Shown: positions 1-9,468 of the stretch, piece after piece
Position numbering within the stretch: the stretch's first letter is position 1
Layout: every line of letters begins with the position of its first letter
Assembly: GCA_012103575.1 (NCBI GenBank)
Contig: WLWN01000001.1
Coordinates: 2,918,538-2,982,537 of the forward strand
DNA: 64,000 bases
Direction: 5' to 3'
Source of the DNA: Kiritimatiellia bacterium
Lineage (GTDB): Bacteria; Verrucomicrobiota; Kiritimatiellia; WLWN01
The notes under the pieces: model-generated
Told to the model about the DNA's origin: nothing
What the model saw: the letters and a program-made list of their open reading frames with translations, nothing else
The model's database searches: none
Position numbers and translations under genes: made by a program

Positions 1-466
1 TCCCAAAACCCGAAGTATGATCATTTTCACGTAGATCATTATCAATGGTTTTACATATGTGAAAACAGCGAAAATCATATTTTTGGTGTTGGGCTTGTTC
101 GTTTATAATATATGTGGTTTCCGCAGAATCATTCCCGCCAATATAGAAAAAGTAACGAATATTGTACTTTTGAAGTTTGGCAAAAATTGCTTTGCAATCA
201 TCAGACGTTGGCTTTTTTCGGACGGATCCAAGCGCCGAAGATGGAGTCATGGCTACGGTTTCAAGAGACCGGTTGCTTTCTTTGCTAAGGTCTATGAATT
301 CCTCATCCAAGATTCCTTGTATTCCATGACAGGCCCCATAGATTTTTTTTATTTGAATCTGTTTTTTTGCCTCAAGAACCGCACCCACTAAACTTTGATT
401 GATGACAACCGTTGGTCCCCCACTCTGTGCAATGAGCATATTTCCGACTAATTTTTGATGAGCCAC
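1..466 (-). CDS. pfp: 6-phosphofructokinase, probably diphosphate-dependent (N-terminal part, runs off the window)
   Basis: The reverse strand is open from a GTG at 466 to the window edge, about 155 codons, preceded by a good ribosome site (AAAGGAGACG). The N-terminus has the PFK opening with AQSGGPTVVINQSL near residues 13-26, then YIGGNDSAETT near 110-120 and KTIDNDL near 138. These are the phosphofructokinase substrate loops. Known family rule: the position after GG separates ATP users (GGDGS) from mostly pyrophosphate users; GGNDS is seen in the mixed PPi/ATP clade, so PPi use is likely but not proven. It would phosphorylate fructose 6-phosphate in glycolysis. The C-terminal half is outside the window. 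An open frame on the other strand here (59-391) is a shadow. Confidence 0.9.
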   Translation of the reverse strand, partial: MAHQKLVGNMLIAQSGGPTVVINQSLVGAVLEAKKQIQIKKIYGACHGIQGILDEEFIDLSKESNRSLETVAMTPSSALGSVRKKPTSDDCKAIFAKLQKYNIRYFFYIGGNDSAETTYIINEQAQHQKYDFRCFHICKTIDNDLRENDHTSGFG

Positions 467-547
467 AAAACGTCTCCTTTATTTAAATAATGAAAAATAG
501 AAATAGAGCAGTGCTGATACCAAGTTCTCCGTATAGATGCAAGCCTG

Positions 548-1426
548 CTATCCTTTTTTTCTACGCCTAAACAGGCCTAACAGTTGCAACCCCATAAACG
601 GAGCAACGCCTGCAATCACCGCAACGCCACTTGCCGTACCCAAGAACATGGACTTTCCTGGTGTCAAGGCTTGAAAAAGTGATATGCCATAAACAAATCT
701 CCCGATTGAAAGCCCTGCCAGACAGGCCCCTAGACTTCCGATCACCAACAGGATGACCCCATAACATGACAGGGGAAGAATCATAACGTCCTTCGCCAAA
801 TAACTACGCCAGGTGCCAAAATAAGGCGCGAAATCCCTCGCAAATATTCGATATAAAGCGACCCCTAAAATTGTAACAAAAAGTAAATGATTCATAAGTT
901 GGAGAAAAAAAACGTATACAAAAGGATAGAGATCTAAGATTTCAGCCCCTAAAGCAGACCAGGCTGCCGCTATCAAACATCCCGGCCAAGCAAAAAGAAT
1001 AAACCGGAACGTAGCTCTCCAAACTGGAGCGTATCCCCTTGCAGCGCCAGACGGGTAAGCGTCCCACAGTCTTTTTGCGCTCAACGCAAACAGAAAATAT
1101 CCGATCCCCCTAAAAATAGACATGGGGCCCCACATCCCCATAAGGCTATCACCCACAAAACTTGCCACAAAACAGCCCCACACACCGGCCGGCCCCAAAA
1201 AAACACCGACGATAGGCACCAAGACAATCCCAGGATTAAAATCGACATAATACGGAATGATTTGTGTATGAATAAAAGGGAGGCGAACGAGAACAATGAT
1301 AACGACCGTTACTAAAAACCACGCAACCATACGAGGATACTTCCACATTAAAAAAAGCGGGCTTATGCGTAAGTGTTTAGCGTTCGGGTTTCTGGGTCTT
1401 CGGTTCACGTTTAGTCGTTTGCTCAC
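548..1426 (-). CDS. Multi-pass membrane protein, ECF S-component-like
   Basis: A 292-residue protein with a basic N-terminus (residues 1-30) and about six or seven hydrophobic segments. The stretch near residues 62-115 (YVDFNPGIVLVP then a glycine-rich helix and a GDSLMG segment) resembles substrate-binding S components of energy-coupling-factor transporters and MASE-like sensor domains. No ATPase or T component lies nearby, so transport is inference. It is followed upstream by queA, 35 bp away on the same strand, so a link to queuosine-precursor uptake is possible but weak. No specific family is recognised with certainty. Confidence 0.6.
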   Translation of the reverse strand: MSKRLNVNRRPRNPNAKHLRISPLFLMWKYPRMVAWFLVTVVIIVLVRLPFIHTQIIPYYVDFNPGIVLVPIVGVFLGPAGVWGCFVASFVGDSLMGMWGPMSIFRGIGYFLFALSAKRLWDAYPSGAARGYAPVWRATFRFILFAWPGCLIAAAWSALGAEILDLYPFVYVFFLQLMNHLLFVTILGVALYRIFARDFAPYFGTWRSYLAKDVMILPLSCYGVILLVIGSLGACLAGLSIGRFVYGISLFQALTPGKSMFLGTASGVAVIAGVAPFMGLQLLGLFRRRKKG

Positions 1427-1461
1427 AACAAATCCTTGAACTTGCTACTTTCTGTCCTTTC

Positions 1462-2508
1462 TTAAAGGATCAGCATACAGTCTCCATAGCTATAAAATCG
1501 ATAGCGTTCCTTTATCGCCTCTTCGTAGGCCTGCATCATAAGAGGCTTTCCTCCAAATGCACACACCATTATTAAAAGTGTAGATTGGGGAAGGTGAAAG
1601 TTTGTAAGCATGGCATCAACAACGTTGAAGGAATAAGGGGGATAGACAAACAAGTTTGTTCGTCCTTTAGCAGGTCTGGTTTTCCCATATTGGCGACCGA
1701 TAGATTCCAATGTGCGTACGGTTGTACTTCCAACGGCCACAACGCGATTCTGTTTTTGCTGTGTAACGCGAATAGAGCGTGAAGACGTGTTAGAAAGAGA
1801 ATATCTCTCTGTTTCCATTTTATGTTGTTCGATCTGTTCTGTTGTTATGGGCCGAAAGGTTCCTAACCCAACATGCAATGTAAGTGATGTTTGGCTGATT
1901 CCTTTCTTTTCTAAAGATTTAAGAAGCCCATGCGTGAAATGTAATCCGGCCGTTGGTGCCGCCACAGCCCCCCATTCTTTTGCAAAAACAGTTTGGTACC
2001 TGTCGAGATCAACATTACGCTGTTCTATGTCAGTCTCATCTCTTCTGATATAAGGCGGCACAGGAGACAATCCATATTCGCAAAGAATATCAAACAAGGG
2101 ACGAGCCGTCTTTAGATACACCTTAGCACGACCTCTCTCGCCTTCTTTAAGCAGAGTGGCTTTAATGTCACCGCCTGCAAAAACCATATGACTCCCCTCA
2201 GACGGCCTTCGTGATGCGCGAAGTAAAACATCCCATATCCCTGTTTCTAACTCCTCAAGCAGCAGGATTTCAACCCGACCCTTTGTATTTATCTTCTGAC
2301 CGAATAAACGTGCGGGAACGACTTTTGTATCGTTTGTAACAAGGAGATCACCGGCCGTTAAATACTCTGATAAATGTGAGATGGTACTATGTTCAATTGT
2401 CTTTTTATTGCGAGATACCACCATCATACGGGATTGATCTCTGTCTTGAAGAGGTTGCTGGGAAATCAGTTCGGAAGGCAATACGTAGTTAAATTCACAT
2501 GTTCTCAT
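1462..2508 (-). CDS. queA: S-adenosylmethionine:tRNA ribosyltransferase-isomerase QueA
   Basis: At 348 residues it has normal QueA length. The protein opens with the typical FNYVLPSELISQQPL segment, then TNDTKVVPARLFG near 58-71, the PTAGLHFTHGLL block near 185-196 and the GLGTFRPI motif near 215. The C-terminus has NFHLPQSTLLIMVCAF, the conserved end of the family. It transfers the ribosyl group of AdoMet to preQ1 in the wobble position of tRNA, giving epoxyqueuosine. No other queuosine gene is visible in the window. The start ATG at 2508 fits the family N-terminus. Confidence 0.97.
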   Translation of the reverse strand: MRTCEFNYVLPSELISQQPLQDRDQSRMMVVSRNKKTIEHSTISHLSEYLTAGDLLVTNDTKVVPARLFGQKINTKGRVEILLLEELETGIWDVLLRASRRPSEGSHMVFAGGDIKATLLKEGERGRAKVYLKTARPLFDILCEYGLSPVPPYIRRDETDIEQRNVDLDRYQTVFAKEWGAVAAPTAGLHFTHGLLKSLEKKGISQTSLTLHVGLGTFRPITTEQIEQHKMETERYSLSNTSSRSIRVTQQKQNRVVAVGSTTVRTLESIGRQYGKTRPAKGRTNLFVYPPYSFNVVDAMLTNFHLPQSTLLIMVCAFGGKPLMMQAYEEAIKERYRFYSYGDCMLIL

Positions 2509-2631
2509 GATAGAGAAAAGTTTAGACCCGTAACGAAGTCAATCAGACGTTGCTCAATCTGTTGCTTAAAGAGAGAGGAACATGGGAGAGGGCACTATCT
2601 TTATTCGAAGTCAACGCATTGAGAATAGAAA

Positions 2632-2862
2632 TCACTCGGATATTTCAACTTCGCATTCACCCAGATCTTTATCCGTTTGTATGGCTTGATCAACCGTATC
2701 TCGGAAAAGTTCTAACCCTGTAGAAGGGATAATGATCGTATCTCTGCGCCTTCCAACTTCTTCAGTAATTCTTAAAAAACGGCCACGAGGGTTTTCTTTC
2801 AAATCAAAATAAAAAATTTTTCTTTCAATCTGAATTCGTTCATTTAAAAGTTTGTCTTCCAC
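2632..2862 (-). CDS. PUR-alpha-like ssDNA/RNA-binding protein (DUF3276-type)
   Basis: A small protein of 76 residues. The core IERKIFYFDLKENPRGRFLR, followed by a basic strand and TIIIPSTGLELFRD, is the single-repeat PUR-alpha fold found in spirochaetes and Bacteroidetes (BpuR/PUR family), a nucleic-acid-binding protein. It is shorter than many homologues, consisting of the PUR repeat and an acidic tail (DLGECEVEISE). The upstream region to recQ is AT-rich. Its targets are unknown. Confidence 0.82.
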   Translation of the reverse strand: MEDKLLNERIQIERKIFYFDLKENPRGRFLRITEEVGRRRDTIIIPSTGLELFRDTVDQAIQTDKDLGECEVEISE

Positions 2863-3121
2863 TTTCTGCCTCCGTTGTAAAGGTTAAGTTCTAACTATCA
2901 ATAATATGGGCTCTTTAACTGCTAATCTGTGCTAATCCGGGTGAACTAGAAAAATGAGTTGAAAGAATTACTCTAGGCAAACTATTTATCAAGAGAATAA
3001 TAACTTTTTATTTAAGACGCTTGCGAAACTACGGCAAACGATTGAGGGAAGTAAAGATGTCGTGCCTTGTTTTATAAGCATTTTGCAAATAAGATATCCG
3101 CCAATTATCTTTCCAAACATT

Positions 3122-5215
3122 ATGAACCCTAAAAGCGGATTACAGCAATACTTTAATTTCTCTGAATTCTTGCAGGGGCAAGAAGAAACCATCCAACACA
3201 TATTATCTGGACGTGACGTTGTTGTGATTATGCCTACAGGTTCAGGAAAATCCCTGTGTTATCAATTATCGGCCATGCTGCTTGAAGGTGTCACTGTTAT
3301 TATATCGCCGCTGATTGCCCTAATGAAAGATCAAGTAGATGGCCTGATCAAAAAAAAGTTGCCCGCGACATTTATCAATTCGGCCCTTTCTTTTCCCGAG
3401 ATGACAGAGCGGATGGAGGGCCTGCAAAGAGGCCTTTATAAACTCGTGTATGTTTCACCTGAGCGATTTCGTAATCGCCAGTTTTTAGACATTTTTAATA
3501 GACTACATGTTTCCCTGATGGCGATCGATGAAGCGCATTGTATTAGTCAATGGGGGCATGATTTCCGACCCGATTACCTGCGGTTAAAACAGATCGTTGA
3601 GCAATTACCTCAGACCCGAATCATGGCTCTTACGGCCACGGCCACGCCGGACGTACGGAGTGACATTATAAAACAGCTTGGTTTGGGAGAGGAAACAAGA
3701 AAAGAACCCGAAGTCTTGGTCTACGGATTCGCTCGTCCTAATCTTCGACTAGAAGTTTCACGCATACCAACACATACAGACAAATTAGAACGCGTCCTTA
3801 AAGCGCTCAAAAAAAGCCAAACGGGTATTATCTATTGCTCTACGCGCAAACAAACCGATCGTGTTTATCAACAACTAAAAGGATTAAACCAGGCCTGTGT
3901 CGTTTACCACGGAGGGCTAGATGATTTAGAAAGAAAGCGAGTGCAAGACGCATTTATGGGTGGAGAGATTCCCGTTGTTGTGGCTACAAATGCGTTTGGA
4001 ATGGGTATAGATCGATCCGATTTAAGGTTTGTTATCCACTGGGACATTCCTGGAAGTATCGAAGCCTATTACCAAGAAATAGGGAGGGCAGGGCGTGATG
4101 GAAAAGACGGGCTATGTGAACTGCTCTATAACTATGCCGATGTTCGTACACAAGAATTTTTTATACAGGGAGCCAACCCGACCCGGGCGGAAATAGAAGC
4201 TACATGGAACACAGTGCGCCGTCAATGTCTCCACCAGCCTGTGACCCGTTCCATTTCATCATGGACAGAAGAAATTTCAATGATACGCAATAACATGACC
4301 ACGCGTACTATTTTGGGTATTCTCGACCGTACCGGATGCATTCAACGAGAAAAAGAGCCCGGCGAAAAGGTGTACACAACATCTATAGGCCCCGAAACAG
4401 ATATCGCTCGGCTCGAAACAGAGTTTCCTGCTCTTACCGAAAAACGACACAGGGATGAACGTAAACTCAAAAGCCTGTTAAAGTATGTCAATACATCTCG
4501 ATGTCGGCATGCTTACATCCTTAACTATTTTGGGGAACACAATGAAATATCGGGATGCTCATCCTGTGATCGTTGTTGCCCGAGTCAAGGAGACCCTGTT
4601 CGCGAACCGACCGTAGACGAATGGGATATCATCCAAAAAATCTTAAGTTGCGTTGTGCGTATGCAAGGGCGCTTTGGTTGTGCCCGGATCGTCCAGGTCC
4701 TGTTAGGGTCAAGAGCTAAGCTTGTTTTAGAAAGAAAACTCGATCAATTATCCACCCACGGGATTCTCAAAGGATATAAAGAAGGTCCTCTCAAGAAAAT
4801 AATAGACGCATTAATTAAGGATGGGTGTATTCAAATTTCTGACGGTGAATACCCCCTGGCGGAAATTACTGCACGAGGAAAAAACGTTATGTGGAAAAAA
4901 GAAACACCTCTGATTGCGTGGCCTGAGACGCAGGGAAAAACGGAATCTACAATCATTGAAAAAGCAAACGAAAAAATCTCATCGACACTCTATGATCCCG
5001 AACTCTATATACAATTAAAAGCGTGGCGCGCAAACAAAGCTCGAGAGGAAAACGTATCGGCCTTTGTCATCATGCATGATAGAACCTTAAAAGCTATTTC
5101 TGTTGTCTGTCCGGAAACCCTTGCTGCCCTTGAAACTATCAAAGGGATCAGACCTTCTAAAGTCATTAAATATGGAGATGACATACTTGAGGTTATTGAT
5201 GCGTGGACACATTAA
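3122..5215 (+). CDS. recQ: ATP-dependent DNA helicase RecQ
   Basis: I place the start at the ATG at 3122 because MNPKSGLQQYF matches the usual RecQ N-terminus; an in-frame GTG at 3062 would add 20 residues. Order of domains: Walker A MPTGSGKS near residue 37, DEAH box AIDEAHCISQWGHDF near 136, the second RecA domain with GRAGRDG near 330, the zinc-binding cysteines (CRHAYIL...GCSSCDRC) near 460-485, a winged-helix RQC region and an HRDC domain at about 623-690. This is the complete architecture of a 3'-5' repair and fork-processing helicase. It faces rapA tail to tail, with an IS630 remnant between them. Confidence 0.97.
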   Translation: MNPKSGLQQYFNFSEFLQGQEETIQHILSGRDVVVIMPTGSGKSLCYQLSAMLLEGVTVIISPLIALMKDQVDGLIKKKLPATFINSALSFPEMTERMEGLQRGLYKLVYVSPERFRNRQFLDIFNRLHVSLMAIDEAHCISQWGHDFRPDYLRLKQIVEQLPQTRIMALTATATPDVRSDIIKQLGLGEETRKEPEVLVYGFARPNLRLEVSRIPTHTDKLERVLKALKKSQTGIIYCSTRKQTDRVYQQLKGLNQACVVYHGGLDDLERKRVQDAFMGGEIPVVVATNAFGMGIDRSDLRFVIHWDIPGSIEAYYQEIGRAGRDGKDGLCELLYNYADVRTQEFFIQGANPTRAEIEATWNTVRRQCLHQPVTRSISSWTEEISMIRNNMTTRTILGILDRTGCIQREKEPGEKVYTTSIGPETDIARLETEFPALTEKRHRDERKLKSLLKYVNTSRCRHAYILNYFGEHNEISGCSSCDRCCPSQGDPVREPTVDEWDIIQKILSCVVRMQGRFGCARIVQVLLGSRAKLVLERKLDQLSTHGILKGYKEGPLKKIIDALIKDGCIQISDGEYPLAEITARGKNVMWKKETPLIAWPETQGKTESTIIEKANEKISSTLYDPELYIQLKAWRANKAREENVSAFVIMHDRTLKAISVVCPETLAALETIKGIRPSKVIKYGDDILEVIDAWTH

Positions 5216-5242
5216 CCTAAAAAGAGCCGTTGAAACTCTCAT

Positions 5243-5475
5243 ACGGGAAGTTGGAGCAAGATCTGGGTCCCTTCGACGACCGGGCGCAGGTTACGGAGTG
5301 TTTGGAGATACATTACACGCCCAAACACAGCAGTTAACTGAACATCGCTGAATATGAACTCCGTGTGCTGGGACGACAATATATAGACCAACGTATAGAG
5401 AGCCCCCAACGTTTGGCGGAAGAAATCACGGCGTGAGAGGCTGATCGCAACCCACCAAGAAACGCAGTGAACTAT
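5243..5475 (+). pseudogene. Remnant of an IS630-family transposase C-terminus
   Basis: The stretch between recQ and rapA has no intact gene. In the frame beginning at 5243 it reads as the end of an IS630 DDE transposase: a DLGPFDDRAQVTE segment, then IHYTPKHSS, a TAA, LNIAEYELRVLGRQYIDQRI, then EEITA, a TGA and EADRN. The family usually has Trp at both stop positions (SSWLN and AWE), so both are nonsense changes. The rest of the element is gone. The following 5476-5640 holds nothing recognisable. Confidence 0.75.
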
Positions 5476-5640
5476 CCTTTGAATGGGGTTTCCTGTTGGA
5501 TTTTGTACGGTTCCTGTTACGAAGAAATAAGACACAAAAATAAAATAAGCAGAGATTAGAGCATTGGTCATAGGGGGAACGACTTGTCCTGCGAGGGTTA
5601 GGTTCTTTTGAAACACTTTGGAAGCGGAGAACAACTATAC

Positions 5641-8502
5641 TCAAGTTGAACATATTCCTTCAACGGTTCCTTTCCATATGAACCGTAGTGCATCCAGACG
5701 GAGTCGAGCTGATTTGATGGCGGCTTGAACCTCTTCAATGCGGGTCCGCGCTTTTTCAATTTCATCTGTTCGGACGCTATCATTGACTTCCTTCAAGGTT
5801 TCAAGGCGTTCTAACTCTTCTGCTAATCTTCTGCGTGCTGTAGAAGAAGATTGTTTTTTTATGCGTAAGGCTTGTTTGTTTGCAAGATCCTGCGAGGCCT
5901 TGATCATGGGCGGTAACAATGATCGTGTAATCTTTTCGTTGTCCAAAAGACGATAGGCTTGGCCATCTTGAAGACAACTTCTAAGGAACTCGGAGGTATA
6001 GGTTTCCGTACAATCCTTCATGGCAGGGTCTATTATAATACGTATAGGCATGGGCGGCATATAACGATCTAAGGTCAAGGCCTTAGAAGCTACACATTCG
6101 AGCACATAGACCGCTTCAAGAAGAAGCGCATGTTCACTTGGGTCAGGCCATATGGCCATGGCGCTGTTGCCCTGTTCTGAACCGATCATTAAATCCATTG
6201 CCCCTGTAATCAAAGGGTGATCCCATGTTAGGAAACCAATATCTTCGCGTTCTAAGGCTGTTGTTCGATCATATGTAGCGGTCATCCCTTCCGCAGGAAA
6301 CGCGGGAAAGGCGTCGGTAAATAGATGACTTGGCATTAATAATATCTGTGTTTCATTAAGGTCTTCAATATAGATTCCATAATGGTCAAACATCTTTGAG
6401 GCATAGTTCGCCAGAGTGGTGTCACAATCAAATTTTTGGATTTTTCCGATTAGGCCCTCGGCTGTTTTTTGTTTGAACGAACTTAATTCTAATAACCGAT
6501 TTCGGCCCGCTTCCATTTTCTGGGTTAGTTCTTTTAGAAAATTTATGCTTTCTTGGACCAATATATTCATGGATTTTTCTGACCGATCTTTCTTTTGGGT
6601 CATTCCTCTAAGTATTGTTCTGAAACGATCTACGATCGGTTGACCTGCAGGCACACTGTGTTCAAAAGCCTGAAGACCTTGATGATACCAACGAGCGAGA
6701 ATTTCCTGAAACGTTCCTCTCACATACGGCACATGGATATGAATGGTTTCACGTTGGCCAATGCGATCCAGGCGACCGATCCGTTGTTCGAGCTGGTCAG
6801 GGTCTAACGGTAAATCAAAGAGGATCAAATGGTGCGCAAACTGAAAGTTTCGGCCCTCCCCCCCTACTTCAGAACAAATCAAGATCTGTGCCCCCTCTTT
6901 TTCAGAAAACCAAGCGGCATTGCGATCACGATGTATGAGGGGAAGATCCTCGTGAAAAAGGGCGATGTTGGCGTTGATCTGATTCCGAAGCGCTTCGTTA
7001 ATAGCCAAGACCTTTTCTTTGGCGCAACAGATCAGAAGGACTTTTTCACCTCTCAATTTTCGCAACGTTTTAGCTAACCATATGATGCGCGGGTCTTTAT
7101 TAAAGGCGTATGGATCCTTTTTAGGCCCCCACCCCATATCGAATAAAAATTCTTCGTTGAGTTGAGTTTTTAGGTCGGGGTCATCTTGAGTCGAAAGGAT
7201 TTTTAAGTGGGCGATTCGTTTTGAGAACCGATCTATAGCACGTCGAGTATTTCGAAAGACAACTCGGCCCATGCCGTGTTGATCTAGAAGCTCACGCATC
7301 AACAGCTCGCGTCCTTTATCGCCTTCATTTCCCAGGTCCTCTATGCGGTTTTTTAAACGAATGCTTCCTTTAGAAAAGGTGGTTAACAAAACTTTTTTGT
7401 CCGAAGCAGTGAGTATTTTTTTTGCGAGTAATCGAGATATAATTCCAGTGATCTCCTGATACCGATCCACTTCTTCCAAAAAGACATCAAGGGCATGGTG
7501 ACGATCAGCATCCAATATATGTAAACGCGCAAAGTGGCCCGCTTCCCCTAATTGTTCGGGTGTAGCGGTAAGTAAGAGCAGTCCTGGAGATTGTCGGCCT
7601 AAAGTTTCTACGAGGGTATAGGCCTGGCTGGGATTTTCAGGGGACCATTGCAAGTGATGGGCTTCATCCACAACGACCAAATCCCATTCCCCTTGTAATA
7701 CTTGAGCGGTCCGCGTTTTATCGTTGACCAAGAAATTTAGATTACAAAGAACTAACTGGTCATCTAAAAAAGGATTGGTGTCGGGATTATTTTCTTCAAT
7801 AGCGCTACACCGTGTTTCATCAAAAATAGCGAAGTTTAGATTAAATCGGCGAAGGAGCTCAACAAACCATTGATGTACAAGCGCGTCTGGAACCAAGACC
7901 AAAACTCGTTGAGCTTCTCCGGTACGATACAAACGATGGATAATTAAACATGCTTCAATGGTTTTGCCTAAGCCTACTTCATCTGCCAATAAAACGCGAG
8001 GAGCGATTCGCGAGGTGACTTCGTGTCCGATATACAGTTGGTGAGGAATCAAGTCCATGCGGCCACCAACAAAACCGCGCACGGCTGAAGATCGAATGCG
8101 ATGTTGATGTTGGAGAGTCTCATACCGCAAATCAAACATGGACGATGTGTCTACGTACCGTTGTAAAAGTCGTTCTTCGGACGCATTAAAACTAATGGTA
8201 TCACAGAGTAAATTTTCGGGCAGTTCCTGGTTCTCCCCACTATAAATAAACAACCCATCGTATTCTTTAATGGTCTCGATAATAAACGAAACGTTTTCAT
8301 GGCTTTTTGCGGTATCGCCTTTTTGAAATTGAACCCGTTTGATCGGGGCCGATTCCAAGGCATATTGGCGTATCTCCCCGCTTCCAGGAAATAGGATACT
8401 GACTCGACGATGCTCAATTTTCAGGACGGTACCTAGTCCGAGTTCTGGTTCGGTTTCGCTGATCCATCGCTGACCAGGAATGATTTTTTTTGCATCGGAC
8501 AC
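5641..8502 (-). CDS. rapA: RNA polymerase-associated SWI2/SNF2 ATPase RapA (HepA)
   Basis: A 953-residue protein matching RapA in size and order. The N-terminus (1-110) is the Tudor-like region starting PGQRWISETEPELGLGTV. Helicase motif I LLADEVGLGKTIEA lies near 165, motif II VVDEAHHLQW near 270, motif III LLLTATP near 305. The second RecA lobe has ICSEVGGEGRNFQF and EQRIGRLDRIGQ near 545-590. The last 200 residues are the RapA C-terminal domain with a charged coiled-coil near 880-940. RapA recycles RNA polymerase by remodelling backtracked or post-termination complexes. A low-complexity GNTVEGICST-like end is normal. It stands as a single transcription unit. Confidence 0.96.
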   Translation of the reverse strand: MSDAKKIIPGQRWISETEPELGLGTVLKIEHRRVSILFPGSGEIRQYALESAPIKRVQFQKGDTAKSHENVSFIIETIKEYDGLFIYSGENQELPENLLCDTISFNASEERLLQRYVDTSSMFDLRYETLQHQHRIRSSAVRGFVGGRMDLIPHQLYIGHEVTSRIAPRVLLADEVGLGKTIEACLIIHRLYRTGEAQRVLVLVPDALVHQWFVELLRRFNLNFAIFDETRCSAIEENNPDTNPFLDDQLVLCNLNFLVNDKTRTAQVLQGEWDLVVVDEAHHLQWSPENPSQAYTLVETLGRQSPGLLLLTATPEQLGEAGHFARLHILDADRHHALDVFLEEVDRYQEITGIISRLLAKKILTASDKKVLLTTFSKGSIRLKNRIEDLGNEGDKGRELLMRELLDQHGMGRVVFRNTRRAIDRFSKRIAHLKILSTQDDPDLKTQLNEEFLFDMGWGPKKDPYAFNKDPRIIWLAKTLRKLRGEKVLLICCAKEKVLAINEALRNQINANIALFHEDLPLIHRDRNAAWFSEKEGAQILICSEVGGEGRNFQFAHHLILFDLPLDPDQLEQRIGRLDRIGQRETIHIHVPYVRGTFQEILARWYHQGLQAFEHSVPAGQPIVDRFRTILRGMTQKKDRSEKSMNILVQESINFLKELTQKMEAGRNRLLELSSFKQKTAEGLIGKIQKFDCDTTLANYASKMFDHYGIYIEDLNETQILLMPSHLFTDAFPAFPAEGMTATYDRTTALEREDIGFLTWDHPLITGAMDLMIGSEQGNSAMAIWPDPSEHALLLEAVYVLECVASKALTLDRYMPPMPIRIIIDPAMKDCTETYTSEFLRSCLQDGQAYRLLDNEKITRSLLPPMIKASQDLANKQALRIKKQSSSTARRRLAEELERLETLKEVNDSVRTDEIEKARTRIEEVQAAIKSARLRLDALRFIWKGTVEGICST

Positions 8503-8636
8503 AGTTTTTCGGCCCTCCTATTCTGAAAACATCAACCCATTTTGAATGCGGGAAAGAGGTAGCTATGTGGATAAGCGAACGGAGGCATTCTAAACGTCGT
8601 AACTCTTTATCTGGTGTAACAACATCGCATAGCGAT

Positions 8637-9065
8637 TTAATCGTTGGTGCTATCGGGCCCCTCTTCTTGCGCCTTTTCAAAATCTAGCGCAACCGAGTTA
8701 ATGCAGTAACGCAACCCCGTGGGCGGTGGCCCTTCCATAAAAACATGGCCAAGATGAGCTCCGCATTTTTTGCAGAGGACCTCTGTCCGAACAGCTCCCA
8801 AACGAAAGTCTCGACGCTCTTCGACTCGGTCATTGTTTAGGGGCTGCCAAAAACTAGGCCACCCTGTGCCGGAATCAAATTTTGTCTTTGAGCTAAACAG
8901 TTTTTCATTGCAGCATACGCAGGTATAAAGACCGTTCTCTTTGTGCTCATAGTATTTCCCTATAAAAGCCTTTTCGGTTCCAGCTTTTCGGGTAACACGA
9001 TATTGTTCAGGTGTTAAGATTTCTTTCCATTCCTTGTCTGTTTTCAGGTTTTCGTCATGGGTCAT
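8637..9065 (-). CDS. msrB: Peptide-methionine (R)-S-oxide reductase MsrB
   Basis: A 142-residue one-domain MsrB. Two zinc CXXC pairs are visible (CVCC near 49-52 and CKKC near 97-100). [11 protein letters not shown] near 66-76 and the catalytic cysteine in [13 protein letters not shown] near 117-130 are the family signature. It reduces methionine-R-sulfoxide in proteins with thioredoxin. The C-terminal acidic tail is unremarkable. It is divergent from no neighbour and may share a transcript with DUF1805 downstream of 9377. Confidence 0.97.
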   Translation of the reverse strand: MTHDENLKTDKEWKEILTPEQYRVTRKAGTEKAFIGKYYEHKENGLYTCVCCNEKLFSSKTKFDSGTGWPSFWQPLNNDRVEERRDFRLGAVRTEVLCKKCGAHLGHVFMEGPPPTGLRYCINSVALDFEKAQEEGPDSTND

Positions 9066-9092
9066 GGGTATAGCCTTCTGTAAAAAAACGAG

Positions 9093-9377
9093 TTAAAGCA
9101 AGTTCAGCGCCTCACGACCGGACATCCCGGATGTAACACCCCGTTGTATAGCCGATTGGTTAGCCTCTTTTATTTCTCCATCACGCAAATCATCGATCGT
9201 GGTTACGTTGGCGATACGGGCTGAAGGATAATTAAAACGGTCTAATGCATCCACATCAAAAGCTCCACACCCAATCATCCCTAGATCGGTCTTAATGGCT
9301 ACAAGATTAAAGGAGCCCATAGGGATAATATATCCGTCTCCTGTTTTATGAGAGAGTTCTACTTTTATATACTCCAT
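9093..9377 (-). CDS. DUF1805 family protein
   Basis: I choose the ATG at 9377 (95 residues) because MEYIKVELSHKTGDGYIIP is the usual DUF1805 start; the frame stays open for 29 further codons upstream but those contain no family similarity. IGCGAFDVDALDRF near 45-58 and the C-terminal GMSGREALNLL are hallmark segments of this small bacterial and archaeal family. No biochemical role is established. Just upstream (9416-9433) is a short inverted repeat TCCCGC/GCGGGA. It lies between msrB and an MscS channel on the same strand. Confidence 0.85.
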   Translation of the reverse strand: MEYIKVELSHKTGDGYIIPMGSFNLVAIKTDLGMIGCGAFDVDALDRFNYPSARIANVTTIDDLRDGEIKEANQSAIQRGVTSGMSGREALNLL

Positions 9378-9468
9378 CCGTACTACTATCTTTCGTATTT
9401 TCGTTTTGTCCCGCCAAAGCGGGATTCCGATATCTGATTTTGGTCCGACTCTATCCCGCCCCACGTAT

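Noticed and set aside
59..391. 110-codon open frame on the plus strand
   Set aside because: It lies opposite the partial pfp gene, has unnatural composition and no ribosome site.
5239..5653. Reverse-strand open frames of 131 and 75 codons
   Set aside because: They overlap the IS630 remnant read on the other strand; neither shows a known motif.
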